Below are positions 19,426 through 30,662 of a DNA stretch of 64,000 nucleotides, piece after piece. Origin of the DNA: Hyphomicrobiales bacterium (GTDB lineage Bacteria; Pseudomonadota; Alphaproteobacteria; Rhizobiales; Rhizobiaceae). The notes beneath the pieces are model-generated. The model saw only the letters and a list, made by a program, of their open reading frames with translations, had not been told where the DNA came from and did no database searches. The position numbers were made by a program, and so were the translations under genes. Location: contig JAJFHU010000026.1 in assembly GCA_021775455.1 (NCBI GenBank), forward strand, positions 32,699-96,698. The letters run 5' to 3'. How positions within the stretch are numbered: the stretch's first letter is position 1; each line of letters opens with the position of its first letter.

Positions 19426-21330
19426 TCAATTGTAAGTATTTATCTGCTCAATAAGCTGGCGATTGATACGTATATCTTCGCGAATTTGAAAATCAGTTAC
19501 AAGCTGTGTGAACAAATCATCTGCAGCTGCTTCATTCAATTGCGCAATCAAGGCATCATCCAGGTCATCGGCACCTTCTGCTTTCCTTTTGGAAACCTTG
19601 AAAATGGTAAACTTTCCTGCTTCTGCTGCCGGTGCCACATGAATTGACCCATCAACTGACGTAAATCCGGCTTCCAAAACTTGTGAACCCAAATCAGGTT
19701 GCGGCGTATTTCGTCGTATCGGACCGCTCATCTTGCTTGTTACTGAATTTCCAAGTGAATCCGGAGGGAGCATTTCTGCCAGCACATCGCTGAAGTTTCT
19801 GCCGCCGCGGATTCGATCAACAATTTTGTCCGCAGTTTCTCGGATCGACTTTTGAGTTTCGGTTGCAATCCAGGCTGATCTTACGTCTTCCCTGACCTCC
19901 TCAAGTGGTTTTTGTCGTTCGTCGATAATGTCGACGACTCTGAACCATATGTATCCACGAGAGCCAAGAAGAATAGGAGCGGTTTCAATATCGATGCCGG
20001 TATCGAAAGCCTGTCGCAGCAATTCTTCCAATGCTGGTATGCCGGTAACCTCGGTTCCATCCGGTCTGCGCCCACCGCGATCCACTGCATCGAAAACAGT
20101 TGTTTTTAAAGCTGCCTTGCTTGCCGCTTCGCTCAAACCGGCACCTGCGGCCAACTCATCCTCAATTGTGTCGTGAAGGTCGAATACTTCGTCTGCGGCT
20201 TTTTCCAGTGCAAGATCATTTCGCAGTTCATTCTCCACTTCAAAAAGCGGTTTGACTTCTTCTTCCTGAATTTCTGTTACCCGCAATATAACCGGGCCAA
20301 AAATGCCATCGACCACATCACTCGGCTTGTTAAGCTCAAGCGCAAAAGCTGAATCAGCTATATTTTGGTCGGGAATACCAGTTTTTTCCACAAGACCAAT
20401 ATCGACATCAGTTAAGGATTTGCCCAATTCGGAAACTATATCTTCAAAACCGGCCCCTGAATTCAGCTTGCCATAGACCTGATCTGCCTGTTCCTTGTTT
20501 TCCAGAACAAGTTGTTGAACACGACGTTTTTCTGAAGTCGAATATCTTGCCAAAGAATCTTCATAGGCTTGCTGCAATTCGTCTTCAGTAATTTCTTCCG
20601 GCTTGGCAATATCTTCAGCTTCCAGCTTGATGATTTCCAGTTTCCGGTATTGCGGAGGCACATACGCAGGCTTGTTGGTTTCATAATAAGTCGAAATGTC
20701 TTCTTCAGTTGGAGACGGTATGTCGGCTACAACTTCTTCGCCTATAACTACATATTCAAATATGCGTTCTTCTTGTTGGTAAGCTTCCAGCGCATTCGTG
20801 AAGGTCTTTGGCATCGCAAAGGCACCCGCCGCACCATCCAGTATTTGATTTCTGACGGCTATTTGCTTTTGGTTTTCAACATAATCCGCTTCACTCATTC
20901 CGATTTGGCGAAGAACCAATTGTAATTGCGCTCTTGAAAATTGCCCTGAGGCATCAACAAAATTAGGGTCGTCGCCAATCAATCCAGCCAGTTGATCATT
21001 TGACAATCCGAGCCCCATTTTGCTTGCATTTTCATCCAGTACTGCACCACTTACCAGTTGAGCGATAACCATCTGCTCCAATCCAAACTGATTGGCCTCA
21101 ACCCGGGTCAGGCGGCGTTGGAATTCTCGCGACAGGCGGTTGAGTTGACCATTGTAGGCCAATTGGTAGTCCATTACGCCGACATTGGTTGTCCCAACCT
21201 GGATGACATTGTATCCGATGCCACCCAATATAGAGCCTGATATTCCCCAAACCGCAAAACTTGCTACTAACAGACCAATGAGAACTTTTGCGAATGGACC
21301 GCCGGCGGATTGTCTAAGTGCGTCTAGCAT
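19426..21330 (-). CDS. Membrane-anchored periplasmic peptidyl-prolyl isomerase/chaperone (SurA-N/PpiD type)
   Basis: 634-residue PpiD-like foldase, first gene of the leftward trpDC-moaC-moeA-lexA run. A single N-terminal membrane anchor lies at about residues 16-36, followed by a long SurA_N-type helical region and a parvulin (PPIC) domain at about residues 250-370 (EKRRVQQLVLENKEQADQVYGKLNSG). The rest is a helical, acidic periplasmic domain. It probably helps outer-membrane and secreted proteins fold at the SecYEG exit. The upstream promoter carries a perfect palindrome over its -10. A ppiD symbol is plausible, but alphaproteobacterial homologues are quite divergent. Confidence 0.85.
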   Translation of the reverse strand: MLDALRQSAGGPFAKVLIGLLVASFAVWGISGSILGGIGYNVIQVGTTNVGVMDYQLAYNGQLNRLSREFQRRLTRVEANQFGLEQMVIAQLVSGAVLDENASKMGLGLSNDQLAGLIGDDPNFVDASGQFSRAQLQLVLRQIGMSEADYVENQKQIAVRNQILDGAAGAFAMPKTFTNALEAYQQEERIFEYVVIGEEVVADIPSPTEEDISTYYETNKPAYVPPQYRKLEIIKLEAEDIAKPEEITEDELQQAYEDSLARYSTSEKRRVQQLVLENKEQADQVYGKLNSGAGFEDIVSELGKSLTDVDIGLVEKTGIPDQNIADSAFALELNKPSDVVDGIFGPVILRVTEIQEEEVKPLFEVENELRNDLALEKAADEVFDLHDTIEDELAAGAGLSEAASKAALKTTVFDAVDRGGRRPDGTEVTGIPALEELLRQAFDTGIDIETAPILLGSRGYIWFRVVDIIDERQKPLEEVREDVRSAWIATETQKSIRETADKIVDRIRGGRNFSDVLAEMLPPDSLGNSVTSKMSGPIRRNTPQPDLGSQVLEAGFTSVDGSIHVAPAAEAGKFTIFKVSKRKAEGADDLDDALIAQLNEAAADDLFTQLVTDFQIREDIRINRQLIEQINTYN

Positions 21331-21372
21331 TGTTACTCCATTTGGAAGAAGGGAAATTCGTAACCTTCAGGT

Positions 21373-21407
21373 CAAAGCGATATATCGCTTTGCTGATTAG
21401 ATAACAA
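21373..21407 (-). promoter_or_regulatory. Leftward promoter overlapped by a 20-bp perfect palindrome
   Basis: CAAAGCGATATATCGCTTTG at 21373-21392 is a perfect 20-bp palindrome. On the minus strand a -35-like TTGTTA (21407-21402) is followed after exactly 17 bases by a -10-like TATATC (21384-21379), which lies in the palindrome centre. This would drive the PPIase-trpD-trpC-moaC-moeA operon and would be blocked by a dimeric regulator bound to the palindrome. The palindrome is seen directly; promoter function and operator role are inferred. The divergent tpiA starts about 95 bp away and could share the control. Confidence 0.6.
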
Positions 21408-21486
21408 CCGTTTCACCATACATGATGGCATTTGCGTTTTGTAAATTTCCTGCTAGCAGAAAGTGAACGAAACACAGGAAGTAAAT

Positions 21487-22260
21487 ATGACACCCGGCAT
21501 AAAACCGCTAGTCGCAGGCAACTGGAAAATGAATGGATTCCGCAATTCTTTGAATGAACTTTCAGCCATGTGTGCTGGATACGATGTGGAAATGAAAAAC
21601 CGTTTGGACATGCTGGTCTGCACTCCCGCGACTTTAATTCTATCTGCCGCACACACCGCTATTGGAAGCGGGGTGATAATTGGCGGTCAGGATTGCCATG
21701 AAAATTCAGTCGGTGCCCATACTGGCGATATTTCAGCGGAAATGATTGCGGATGCGGGCGGAACAGCTGTAATTGTTGGGCATTCCGAGCGGCGAACCGA
21801 TCACGGAGAAGACAACCCGGCCGTGAAAGCCAAGGGCGAAGCCGGACTTAGAGCCGGGTTGGTAACAATCGTATGTATCGGCGAAAGTGAAGCGCAACGA
21901 AAATCGGGAGAAACATTGTCTGTTCTTGACGGTCAACTTGCTGGCTCAATGCCGGATGAAAGCAATGCTCATTCAACCGTGTTCGCTTACGAGCCAGTCT
22001 GGGCCATAGGAACTGGTTTGACACCTTCTGTGGACGATGTAGCGGAGGCACATGCTCATATGCGGAAGGTGCTGACCAAACGGTTTGGCAACGAAGGTGA
22101 TGGCATGCGTTTGCTCTATGGCGGGTCGGTAAAGCCCGCAAATGCTGCTGAATTGATGGCAATTCTGAACGTTGATGGTGCGCTTGTTGGCGGTGCAAGT
22201 TTAAAAGCTGCAGATTTCCTCTCGATATGCAATGCATATTCAGAAATCTCTTCCTCTTGA
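21487..22260 (+). CDS. tpiA: Triosephosphate isomerase
   Basis: Interconverts dihydroxyacetone phosphate and glyceraldehyde 3-phosphate. TIM signatures AGNWKMNG, the catalytic His block VGHSERR, the catalytic Glu block [11 protein letters not shown] and the phosphate gripper YGGSVKP are all present. ATG 21487 (257 residues) is preferred to an upstream in-frame GTG at 21463 because AGGAAG lies a few bases before it and the N terminus then matches the family. Divergent from the PPIase operon and followed by secG. Confidence 0.97.
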   Translation: MTPGIKPLVAGNWKMNGFRNSLNELSAMCAGYDVEMKNRLDMLVCTPATLILSAAHTAIGSGVIIGGQDCHENSVGAHTGDISAEMIADAGGTAVIVGHSERRTDHGEDNPAVKAKGEAGLRAGLVTIVCIGESEAQRKSGETLSVLDGQLAGSMPDESNAHSTVFAYEPVWAIGTGLTPSVDDVAEAHAHMRKVLTKRFGNEGDGMRLLYGGSVKPANAAELMAILNVDGALVGGASLKAADFLSICNAYSEISSS

Positions 22261-22345
22261 ATGAGGGTTTGCAGGGCCTTACTTGTTGTGTAAAAGAACC
22301 CCAACAGGATGCTGAATGCATCCGACAGCAACAGGAATTCATTTA

Positions 22346-22702
22346 ATGGAAACGGTGATTATTGTAATCCATCTGATGGTGGTTCTAGCGCTTGTGGCTG
22401 TAGTCTTGCTCCAACGCTCTGAAGGCGGGGCTCTTGGCATTGGCGGCGGCGGCGGCGGCGGCTTCATGTCTTCACGCGGAGCAGCCAATGCCCTTACGCG
22501 TACTACTGCTATTCTCGCTGCTGCATTTTTTGCAACTTCAATAATTCTCGGAATTATGGCTCAGTACACGGATAACCCGGCTGATGTGCTTGATCGCGTG
22601 ATAATTGATCAGGGAACTGAAGGAACTGGCCAAGGCGTACTTGATTTGCTTGAGCCCGCCGAAGAAGAAACCGGTGAACCCCAGGTTCCAACAAGCCAGT
22701 AA
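22346..22702 (+). CDS. secG: Preprotein translocase subunit SecG
   Basis: Small inner-membrane subunit of SecYEG. The 118-residue product has the typical two-helix layout: helix 1 about residues 3-22, a Gly-rich loop with the conserved LLQRSEGGALG, helix 2 about residues 53-74 (RTTAILAAAFFATSIILG), then an acidic tail. The Gly loop is encoded by seven tandem GGC codons (22442-22462), a slippage-prone tract. ATG 22346 was chosen over an upstream in-frame ATG at 22316 because AGGA at 22332-22335 precedes it and the helix then starts normally. Confidence 0.93.
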   Translation: METVIIVIHLMVVLALVAVVLLQRSEGGALGIGGGGGGGFMSSRGAANALTRTTAILAAAFFATSIILGIMAQYTDNPADVLDRVIIDQGTEGTGQGVLDLLEPAEEETGEPQVPTSQ

Positions 22703-22722
22703 TCTTTGAATAATAAGCGTAC

Positions 22723-22757
22723 AAAACTCCCGAACTCAATTTTTCGGGAGTTTTTTT
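22723..22757 (+). terminator. Intrinsic terminator after secG
   Basis: AAAACTCCCGA (22723-22733) pairs perfectly with TCGGGAGTTTT (22744-22754), a ten-base loop between, and the second arm runs into a stretch of seven T. This is the clearest Rho-independent terminator in the window; it ends tpiA-secG transcription before pyrG. Confidence 0.93.
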
Positions 22758-22761
22758 GTAG

Positions 22762-25201
<2,440 letters not shown>

Positions 25202-25255
25202 TTTTCAATTTCCCTCGTTACTCATTGCTGCTGTAGCTTCGAACAAACCGACATC

Positions 25256-26266
25256 TCATTCGCCAAATTTCCCGTTCCAGGTTGGAAACAGATCATTTTC
25301 ATCTTCCTTGGCTTCGAATATGCCCCTTGCAATGGCTCTGGACAAAACACTGGCTCCCATTGCACCCAACTCAGTCCAGTCCTGATCTACTGGCGAGATC
25401 TTGCTGCCACCAGTTGCAAGACCAAATACAAGATCGCCATCAAACGGTGTATGAGCGGGCCAAATTGCCCGGGTAATACCATCATGTGCAGCAATGCAAA
25501 ACCGCTTTACCTGTGATTTGGTCAGCAAGGCGTCGGTTGCAATGATGGCAATGGTGGTGTTCTGACCGCTTTGTGACCATTTTGACAGTTTGGTTATTAC
25601 TTCATCGGCCTGGCTCGGCAATTCGGGCGGAAATCCGAATCCACCAAATTCTCCATCAATTTCAAACGGTGCGGCCCAAAAGTTCCGGGAGTCGCCAATC
25701 ATCGGGGATCCAAGTGCATTTACAGCTACAAGCGCTGAGACAGTTATACCGTTTTCAAGAAAAGCGGAGGCTGTCCCCAATCCACCTTTCAAACCGGCTA
25801 CGGTTGCACCGTAACCCGCACCACATGTTCCGATATCGAATTCGAGTGCAGCAATTTTTGAGGCTTCATAACCCAAATCACGATAGGGTGGGTAAAGGCC
25901 CCAATCCTTGTTTCCACCGTTCAACAAGTCAAACAAGATTGCACCGGGTACGATTGGAATGACCGCATCACCAATGGAGTATCCGCGCCCGTTCTCGCGA
26001 AGGTATGCCTGAACTCCGGACGCTGCGTCCAATCCGAAGGCAGACCCACCGGAAAGCACCAAACCATCGACATGATCTACAGTATTCTCAGGTTCAAGAA
26101 GCTGGATATCTCTTGTACCAGGCCCCCCCCCAAGAACTGCGACAGATGCAATCGTTGGTTCATCGCACAAAACAACGCTAACACCACTTTTCAGGCTTTG
26201 ATCGTGAAGATTGCCGACCATTAACCCAGAAACATCCGTCAGAGAATTCCGCTTTCCAGTTATCAT
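25256..26266 (-). CDS. P1 family (S58, DmpA/NylC-like) autoprocessing peptidase or amidohydrolase
   Basis: 336-residue Ntn-hydrolase-like enzyme. The family blocks GGGPGTRD (residues 46-53), VLSGGSAFGLDAASGV, GYGATVAGLKGGLGTAS and AVNALGSP are present, and NTTIAIIATDALLTK contains the expected self-cleavage bond Asn236-Thr237, with Thr237 the presumed nucleophile by comparison with NylC. Relatives are aminopeptidases or amide hydrolases; the substrate cannot be told here. A run of nine G (coding strand) encodes the three glycines of GGGPG. Its ATG overlaps the stop of the upstream periplasmic binding protein gene, so the two are co-translated. No signal peptide is seen. Confidence 0.88.
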   Translation of the reverse strand: MITGKRNSLTDVSGLMVGNLHDQSLKSGVSVVLCDEPTIASVAVLGGGPGTRDIQLLEPENTVDHVDGLVLSGGSAFGLDAASGVQAYLRENGRGYSIGDAVIPIVPGAILFDLLNGGNKDWGLYPPYRDLGYEASKIAALEFDIGTCGAGYGATVAGLKGGLGTASAFLENGITVSALVAVNALGSPMIGDSRNFWAAPFEIDGEFGGFGFPPELPSQADEVITKLSKWSQSGQNTTIAIIATDALLTKSQVKRFCIAAHDGITRAIWPAHTPFDGDLVFGLATGGSKISPVDQDWTELGAMGASVLSRAIARGIFEAKEDENDLFPTWNGKFGE

Positions 26267-27399
26267 TGGGTTTCTGGTTCCAATTCAGGTGTATTGTTTA
26301 ACGGCCGAAATGCTTCGCCGTCCCATCGATGAAGTACATACCGATTAATGGCGTTTTTACCATTGTTGGTGAATCTAATCGTCCCAATGACCGTATCGAA
26401 CTGCTTGTTTTGCAAATTATAGGTCGTTTCTTCAGGCGTTTTGGATAGTACCGAAATTGCAATCTGTATCGAAGCATATCCAGCAAACGCCGTTGCACCA
26501 GGATCAACAGACTGACTTTCCAACCCTGACAGTAGTAACTCCGCATCATGATTATTCGCACTAAGCGGCTGCGCGATTGCCATGACACCGGGTTCAATTT
26601 GGTCTGCGTCCAATAACCAGGGTAGAACCATCAATGCCTCGCCTGAAGCAAGTTCCAGAGGAATACCCAATTCCTTTGTATTCTTGGCAATTGTCACTAT
26701 GTCCTCAACTTCAGTCGCTGCGATGTATGCGGCGTCCACACCGGACCTTTGTAGCCGCCGCACCAAACCAGCCTGTGTAGATTGTGCCGTCCGAAAATTG
26801 TCTACATATGCTGGCTTGGCGCCAAGCTCTTCCATTTTAGCCCGCATCACATCAGAAAATGTGCGGCCGTAAATGGTACCGTCATCGATAATTGCGAATG
26901 GTTTATCCCGCCACAGGATCGATAGTTGCTCTGCAGCTGCAAGGGCCGGATCATCATCTCCGGGAGACATCCGCCATATGTTCCATTCCTCGCGTTCACG
27001 ATCCTTAATCAATCGAATTGAACGAGCCCCGGCTATCAGAATCGGCACTCCGGATGATCTGAGCATGTTTGCAGCAATTATCGCCGGTTCATTACACAGA
27101 TAACCGACTGCTATTTTGATATGTTTTTCAATCAAGTCTTGGGCTGCCAATTGTCCAAGTTCAGGATCACACCCGTCATCCACAACCATTAAATCGTGAT
27201 CGTGGCCATATTTCTTCATGGCCAGATTTGCTCCGATTAAGAATTGTTCAGAAAGGACAGCATTTTTGCCGCCCAAAGGTAGCGAAACGCCAATCGTTGC
27301 AGCGTTTGCGGCGGACACGATTGCCAACGCGTGCATTACGATGCCGGCAAACAAGTATCTAAAACGCTGTAAGTTTGATTGAGACAATGAGTTCAGCAT
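26263..27399 (-). CDS. Periplasmic binding protein, type 1 (branched-chain amino acid LivJ-like)
   Basis: 378-residue secreted substrate-binding protein of the Peripla_BP_6 family. The signal peptide is at residues 1-33 (hydrophobic LFAGIVMHALAIVSAANA). The mature part begins ATIGVSLPLGGKNAVLSEQFLIGAN and has the two-lobe layout (DDGTIYGRTFSDVMRAKMEELGA at the hinge side, GYASIQIAISVLS near the C terminus). No permease or ATPase genes lie nearby, so it is an orphan binding protein or uses a transporter encoded elsewhere. It overlaps the P1 peptidase gene by four bases (ATGA), suggesting a shared task, perhaps an amide or peptide ligand. Confidence 0.85.
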   Translation of the reverse strand: MLNSLSQSNLQRFRYLFAGIVMHALAIVSAANAATIGVSLPLGGKNAVLSEQFLIGANLAMKKYGHDHDLMVVDDGCDPELGQLAAQDLIEKHIKIAVGYLCNEPAIIAANMLRSSGVPILIAGARSIRLIKDREREEWNIWRMSPGDDDPALAAAEQLSILWRDKPFAIIDDGTIYGRTFSDVMRAKMEELGAKPAYVDNFRTAQSTQAGLVRRLQRSGVDAAYIAATEVEDIVTIAKNTKELGIPLELASGEALMVLPWLLDADQIEPGVMAIAQPLSANNHDAELLLSGLESQSVDPGATAFAGYASIQIAISVLSKTPEETTYNLQNKQFDTVIGTIRFTNNGKNAINRYVLHRWDGEAFRPLNNTPELEPETQ

Positions 27400-27563
27400 G
27401 AGTGAAATTGGTTGACAAGATAGGGCAACCTAAAGCGGTAAAGGAAAATCAGCAATAGAAAGTCACCATTGGCTGCATGTCTAGCTTGCTACCTGTGACA
27501 TAAGTCATTTAAATAAAGTTGAAATTCCCTTCTGGGATCACTTTGGGGCAAGGAGCAATAGAA

Positions 27564-28748
27564 TTGAAATTCAAAACAGCTTTTTTGGCAACTCTGCTTT
27601 GTGTAACTGGGTGGTTACCAGCATCCGCAGAAAATGAAGTTAAAATTGGTTTCCTTGCGGATTTGCATGGACCGGCGAAGGACTTTGCTTCTCCGATACG
27701 TGATGCCGCTCACATGGCTTTGGTCCAAATTAATCAGCAAGGTGGTGTCCTTGGCGGAAAAAATGTTCAACTTGTCGCCAGAAATACCGGGTGCCTGGAT
27801 CTGGATTTGGCTGTCAAATCAGCCAAATCACTAATTGCCGACGACCAGGTAACTGCCATACTAGGTGCGGTCTGTTCACCGGCGACCTACGAAGCTGCCA
27901 GGATGGTATCGATCCCGAAAGGAGTGGTCATGGTCTCTCCATCATCGACGGCAGGAGCAATAACATCTCTTGTAGACGATGATTTATTATTTCGTACGAC
28001 TCCGTCAGACACTGAGGAAATTTTTGAGTTTGCAAAATTACTAAAAATTGGATCTGCAATTGCTGTTGCCTACCCGGACAATGCTTGGGGTAAGGAGATA
28101 TTCAATATATTGAAATCCCGGAAAATCGACTTTTCCGGATCTTATGGATATTCGCCGTTTGAAGCTAAAAAGGGGGCTTACTCCAAGGCTTTGACAAAAC
28201 TTGCTGAAGAGGGGGCCAGGCAAATTGTGGTGGTCTCCCGAGATGGTGATGGAGGCGCTGCAATCCTCACTCAGGCAGTAAAATCGGAATTATTCGAAAA
28301 GTACTTCGCGTCAAATGCCGCGATCGACTCAGGAAATCTCGAAAAATTTGATGGAAACCTGGCATTCGTGCAGGCATCTGTGGAAGTGCCGCCGGGTAAT
28401 TTCCGCTATCGAAGGGCAGCCAAATTCCACGGATTTGATCCAACGTCACCATTTGCCGCAAACGCTTATGATGCTGCGTTTGTTCTGGCGCTTGCAATTC
28501 AGAAGGCCCGCTCAAGCGATTCCAAAGGACTTTCCGCTCATATCCGCTCGGTTGCAACGGCACCGGGAGAAGTAATTCTGCCCGGCCAGTGGCAGAAGGC
28601 TTTGCTATTGCTGGCGCAGGGAAAAGAAATCAATTACGAGGGTGCGTCGGGCCTTCTGGAATTTGATGAAGCCGGTGATGTAGGCATTAAATTCTCTGCT
28701 TTTGGCATTGTTGATGGCGTCTTGGCATCAAGCGGTGAAATAAATTGA
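27564..28748 (+). CDS. Periplasmic binding protein, type 1 (branched-chain amino acid LivJ-like)
   Basis: 394-residue Peripla_BP_6 protein, divergent from the one at 26263-27399 and only moderately similar to it. TTG 27564 is chosen because a textbook AAGGAG (27550-27555) is eight bases upstream, and it gives a proper signal peptide (KFKTAFLATLLCVTGWLPASA, cut before EN). Mature features: VKIGFLADLHGPAKDF, INQQGGVLGGKNVQLV, ILGAVCSPATYEAARMVS and the lobe-crossing AVAYPDNAWGKEIFN. Followed after 36 bp by the dehydrogenase gene. No ABC membrane components are nearby. Confidence 0.87.
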   Translation: MKFKTAFLATLLCVTGWLPASAENEVKIGFLADLHGPAKDFASPIRDAAHMALVQINQQGGVLGGKNVQLVARNTGCLDLDLAVKSAKSLIADDQVTAILGAVCSPATYEAARMVSIPKGVVMVSPSSTAGAITSLVDDDLLFRTTPSDTEEIFEFAKLLKIGSAIAVAYPDNAWGKEIFNILKSRKIDFSGSYGYSPFEAKKGAYSKALTKLAEEGARQIVVVSRDGDGGAAILTQAVKSELFEKYFASNAAIDSGNLEKFDGNLAFVQASVEVPPGNFRYRRAAKFHGFDPTSPFAANAYDAAFVLALAIQKARSSDSKGLSAHIRSVATAPGEVILPGQWQKALLLLAQGKEINYEGASGLLEFDEAGDVGIKFSAFGIVDGVLASSGEIN

Positions 28749-28784
28749 TCATGCAACATCTCCTATGAAGATAGCGGAACAGTT

Positions 28785-29759
28785 ATGAAAGCTGCTTGGT
28801 ATGAACGAAATGGCCCTGCGTCCTCCGTGCTGATTTTGGGCGAAAAACCGATACCCAAACCAGGAACCGGTGAAGTGCTCGTCCGACTGAAATCATCCGG
28901 TGTAAACCCATCGGACGTCAAATCGAGAGCAGGTCGGCCTCTTGTTGGCAATTTTGTCATACCACACAGTGATGGCGGCGGCTTGATAGAAGAAATCGGG
29001 GAAGGTGTTGAAAACAACAGGGTAGGTCAACGTGTCTGGATTTGGAATGGTCAGTGGCAAAGACACATGGGAACTGCGGCTGAATTTATATGCTTACCGT
29101 CCGAACAAGCTGTTGTGCTCCATGACAGCATAAACTTTGAAACCGCAGCATGCCTTGGTATTCCAGGATTGACCGCTGCGCATGCGGTCAATCTCGTTTT
29201 GGAAACCAGTGCGGATACCATACTTGTAACCGGAGCAGCTTCTTCAGTTGGCCATTATGCAACCCAGATGCTTGCTTTGGCAGGAAGAAGAGTAATTGGA
29301 AGCGCTTCTGGATCCAAACTCGATATCGTGTTGGATGCAGGTGCAGCAGAAGTCATAGATTACAAAACAGAAAAACTTGATAAACGCATAGGCGAACTGA
29401 CCAACGGGCAGGGCGTGCCAGCCATTATCGATATGGATTTTTCTTCTACATCACTCTTGATTAATTCAGGCGCAATTGCCCCGCATGGAAATATCGTCTG
29501 TTACGGCTCAAACGACATGGGCCAGATCGAAGTCCCATTCAGGGATTTGTTGTTCAAATCAATCTCTTTGAAGTTCATCCTTGTGTACCAATTGCTACCG
29601 TCGGATCGCCAAAAGGCAATCAAGCGTCTAGAGGAGTTTCTCCTCTCCGGGGGAGCCAAAACCCGAATAAGTCAAACTTTAACGCTTGAAGAAATCGCCA
29701 AGTCACATGAATTGGTTGAAAATGGCACTGCGAACGGAAATGTTGTCCTTTCGATTTGA
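28785..29759 (+). CDS. Zinc-independent quinone oxidoreductase-type dehydrogenase (MDR superfamily)
   Basis: 324-residue GroES-like/Rossmann protein. The N-terminal GroES-like domain has SSGVNPSDVKSRAG and the conserved IPHSDGGGLIEEIGEGV; the zinc ligands of alcohol dehydrogenases are missing, as in quinone oxidoreductases (QOR). The NAD(P) site reads TILVTGAASSVGHYATQMLALAGRRVIG. Substrate unknown; likely reduces quinones or enones with NADPH. It is in line with the binding-protein gene upstream and a VOC gene downstream, possibly one operon running into kdsA. Confidence 0.9.
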   Translation: MKAAWYERNGPASSVLILGEKPIPKPGTGEVLVRLKSSGVNPSDVKSRAGRPLVGNFVIPHSDGGGLIEEIGEGVENNRVGQRVWIWNGQWQRHMGTAAEFICLPSEQAVVLHDSINFETAACLGIPGLTAAHAVNLVLETSADTILVTGAASSVGHYATQMLALAGRRVIGSASGSKLDIVLDAGAAEVIDYKTEKLDKRIGELTNGQGVPAIIDMDFSSTSLLINSGAIAPHGNIVCYGSNDMGQIEVPFRDLLFKSISLKFILVYQLLPSDRQKAIKRLEEFLLSGGAKTRISQTLTLEEIAKSHELVENGTANGNVVLSI

Positions 29760-29800
29760 AACCTCTTGTCTTTGGGAGTTTGATAAGGCACTCAACATTC

Positions 29801-30661
29801 ATGACAAAACTTGAACCTCGAAAACTTGATCATGTAGTGCTGCCGGTACCCGATTTGGATGTCGCGCGCGAACGCTTGAGCGCACTCGGATTTACTGTTG
29901 CAGAAGATGGTCGCCACAAGTTTGGAACCGAGAATTGTTGTGTTCATTTCGCAAATGGAACATTTCTTGAGCCACTTGCAATTGGTCATCGCGAAACTGT
30001 TGAAGCCAACATGCTGAAGGGAAACAATTTTCTCATTCGCGATGCAACTTATCGCTTTCGAAATGGTGACAATGGGTTTTCGATGGTCGTTTTCATTGGC
30101 GAAAATGCTCGTGCTGAGCGCAAGATGCTTCGTCAGGAAGGTTACCGCACCGGGAAAATGGTAACGGTCAAACGTCCGGGAGTTTACGCCAGGTCGGTAT
30201 TTTCGATAGATGAGCGCGCACCAGATTTCAGTTGCTTCCTGTGTCAGTGGCTTGAAAAAGATTTGAAGAACCAAACGAAACTTGTTGGGCACGAAAATGG
30301 GGCTATGGGGATCAGCCGGGTAGTACTTTGCGAGATCGTTCCATCAGATTTTCAGTACTACTTGCAAATCGTAAGCGGCCAACGCGACGTTCAATCCCAC
30401 TCCTTTGGCATGGACCAAAACTTACCCAACGCGGTATTGTCAGTTTTGACTCCGGTAGGAATGAAATCTTTCTATGGTGTTGATGATGCAACTGACGAAC
30501 GAGGACTCAAGGCCAAAGCAATCGACATCGAAGTAAATAATTTGAAGACGGTCGAAAAGTTGCTGAAGAATAACAAGGTAGGGCATTTGCAAATTGGTGT
30601 GCGTCTAGTGGTTCCGCCAGCCCTGGGTCAAGGCTTCACCATCGCGTTTATGGAGAAATAG
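29801..30661 (+). CDS. VOC (glyoxalase-like) superfamily protein
   Basis: 286-residue protein with an N-terminal glyoxalase-like half beginning LDHVVLPVPDLDVARERLSALGF, followed by HKFGTENCCVHFANGTFLEPL, which is the Glyoxalase_3-like pattern. A second, weaker half lies at about residues 150-280. ATG 29801, with AAGG at 29786-29789, is preferred to TTG 29756, which overlaps the previous stop. Metal ligands cannot be assigned with confidence, and the substrate is unknown. One base separates its stop from the kdsA start. Confidence 0.8.
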   Translation: MTKLEPRKLDHVVLPVPDLDVARERLSALGFTVAEDGRHKFGTENCCVHFANGTFLEPLAIGHRETVEANMLKGNNFLIRDATYRFRNGDNGFSMVVFIGENARAERKMLRQEGYRTGKMVTVKRPGVYARSVFSIDERAPDFSCFLCQWLEKDLKNQTKLVGHENGAMGISRVVLCEIVPSDFQYYLQIVSGQRDVQSHSFGMDQNLPNAVLSVLTPVGMKSFYGVDDATDERGLKAKAIDIEVNNLKTVEKLLKNNKVGHLQIGVRLVVPPALGQGFTIAFMEK

Positions 30662-30662
30662 T

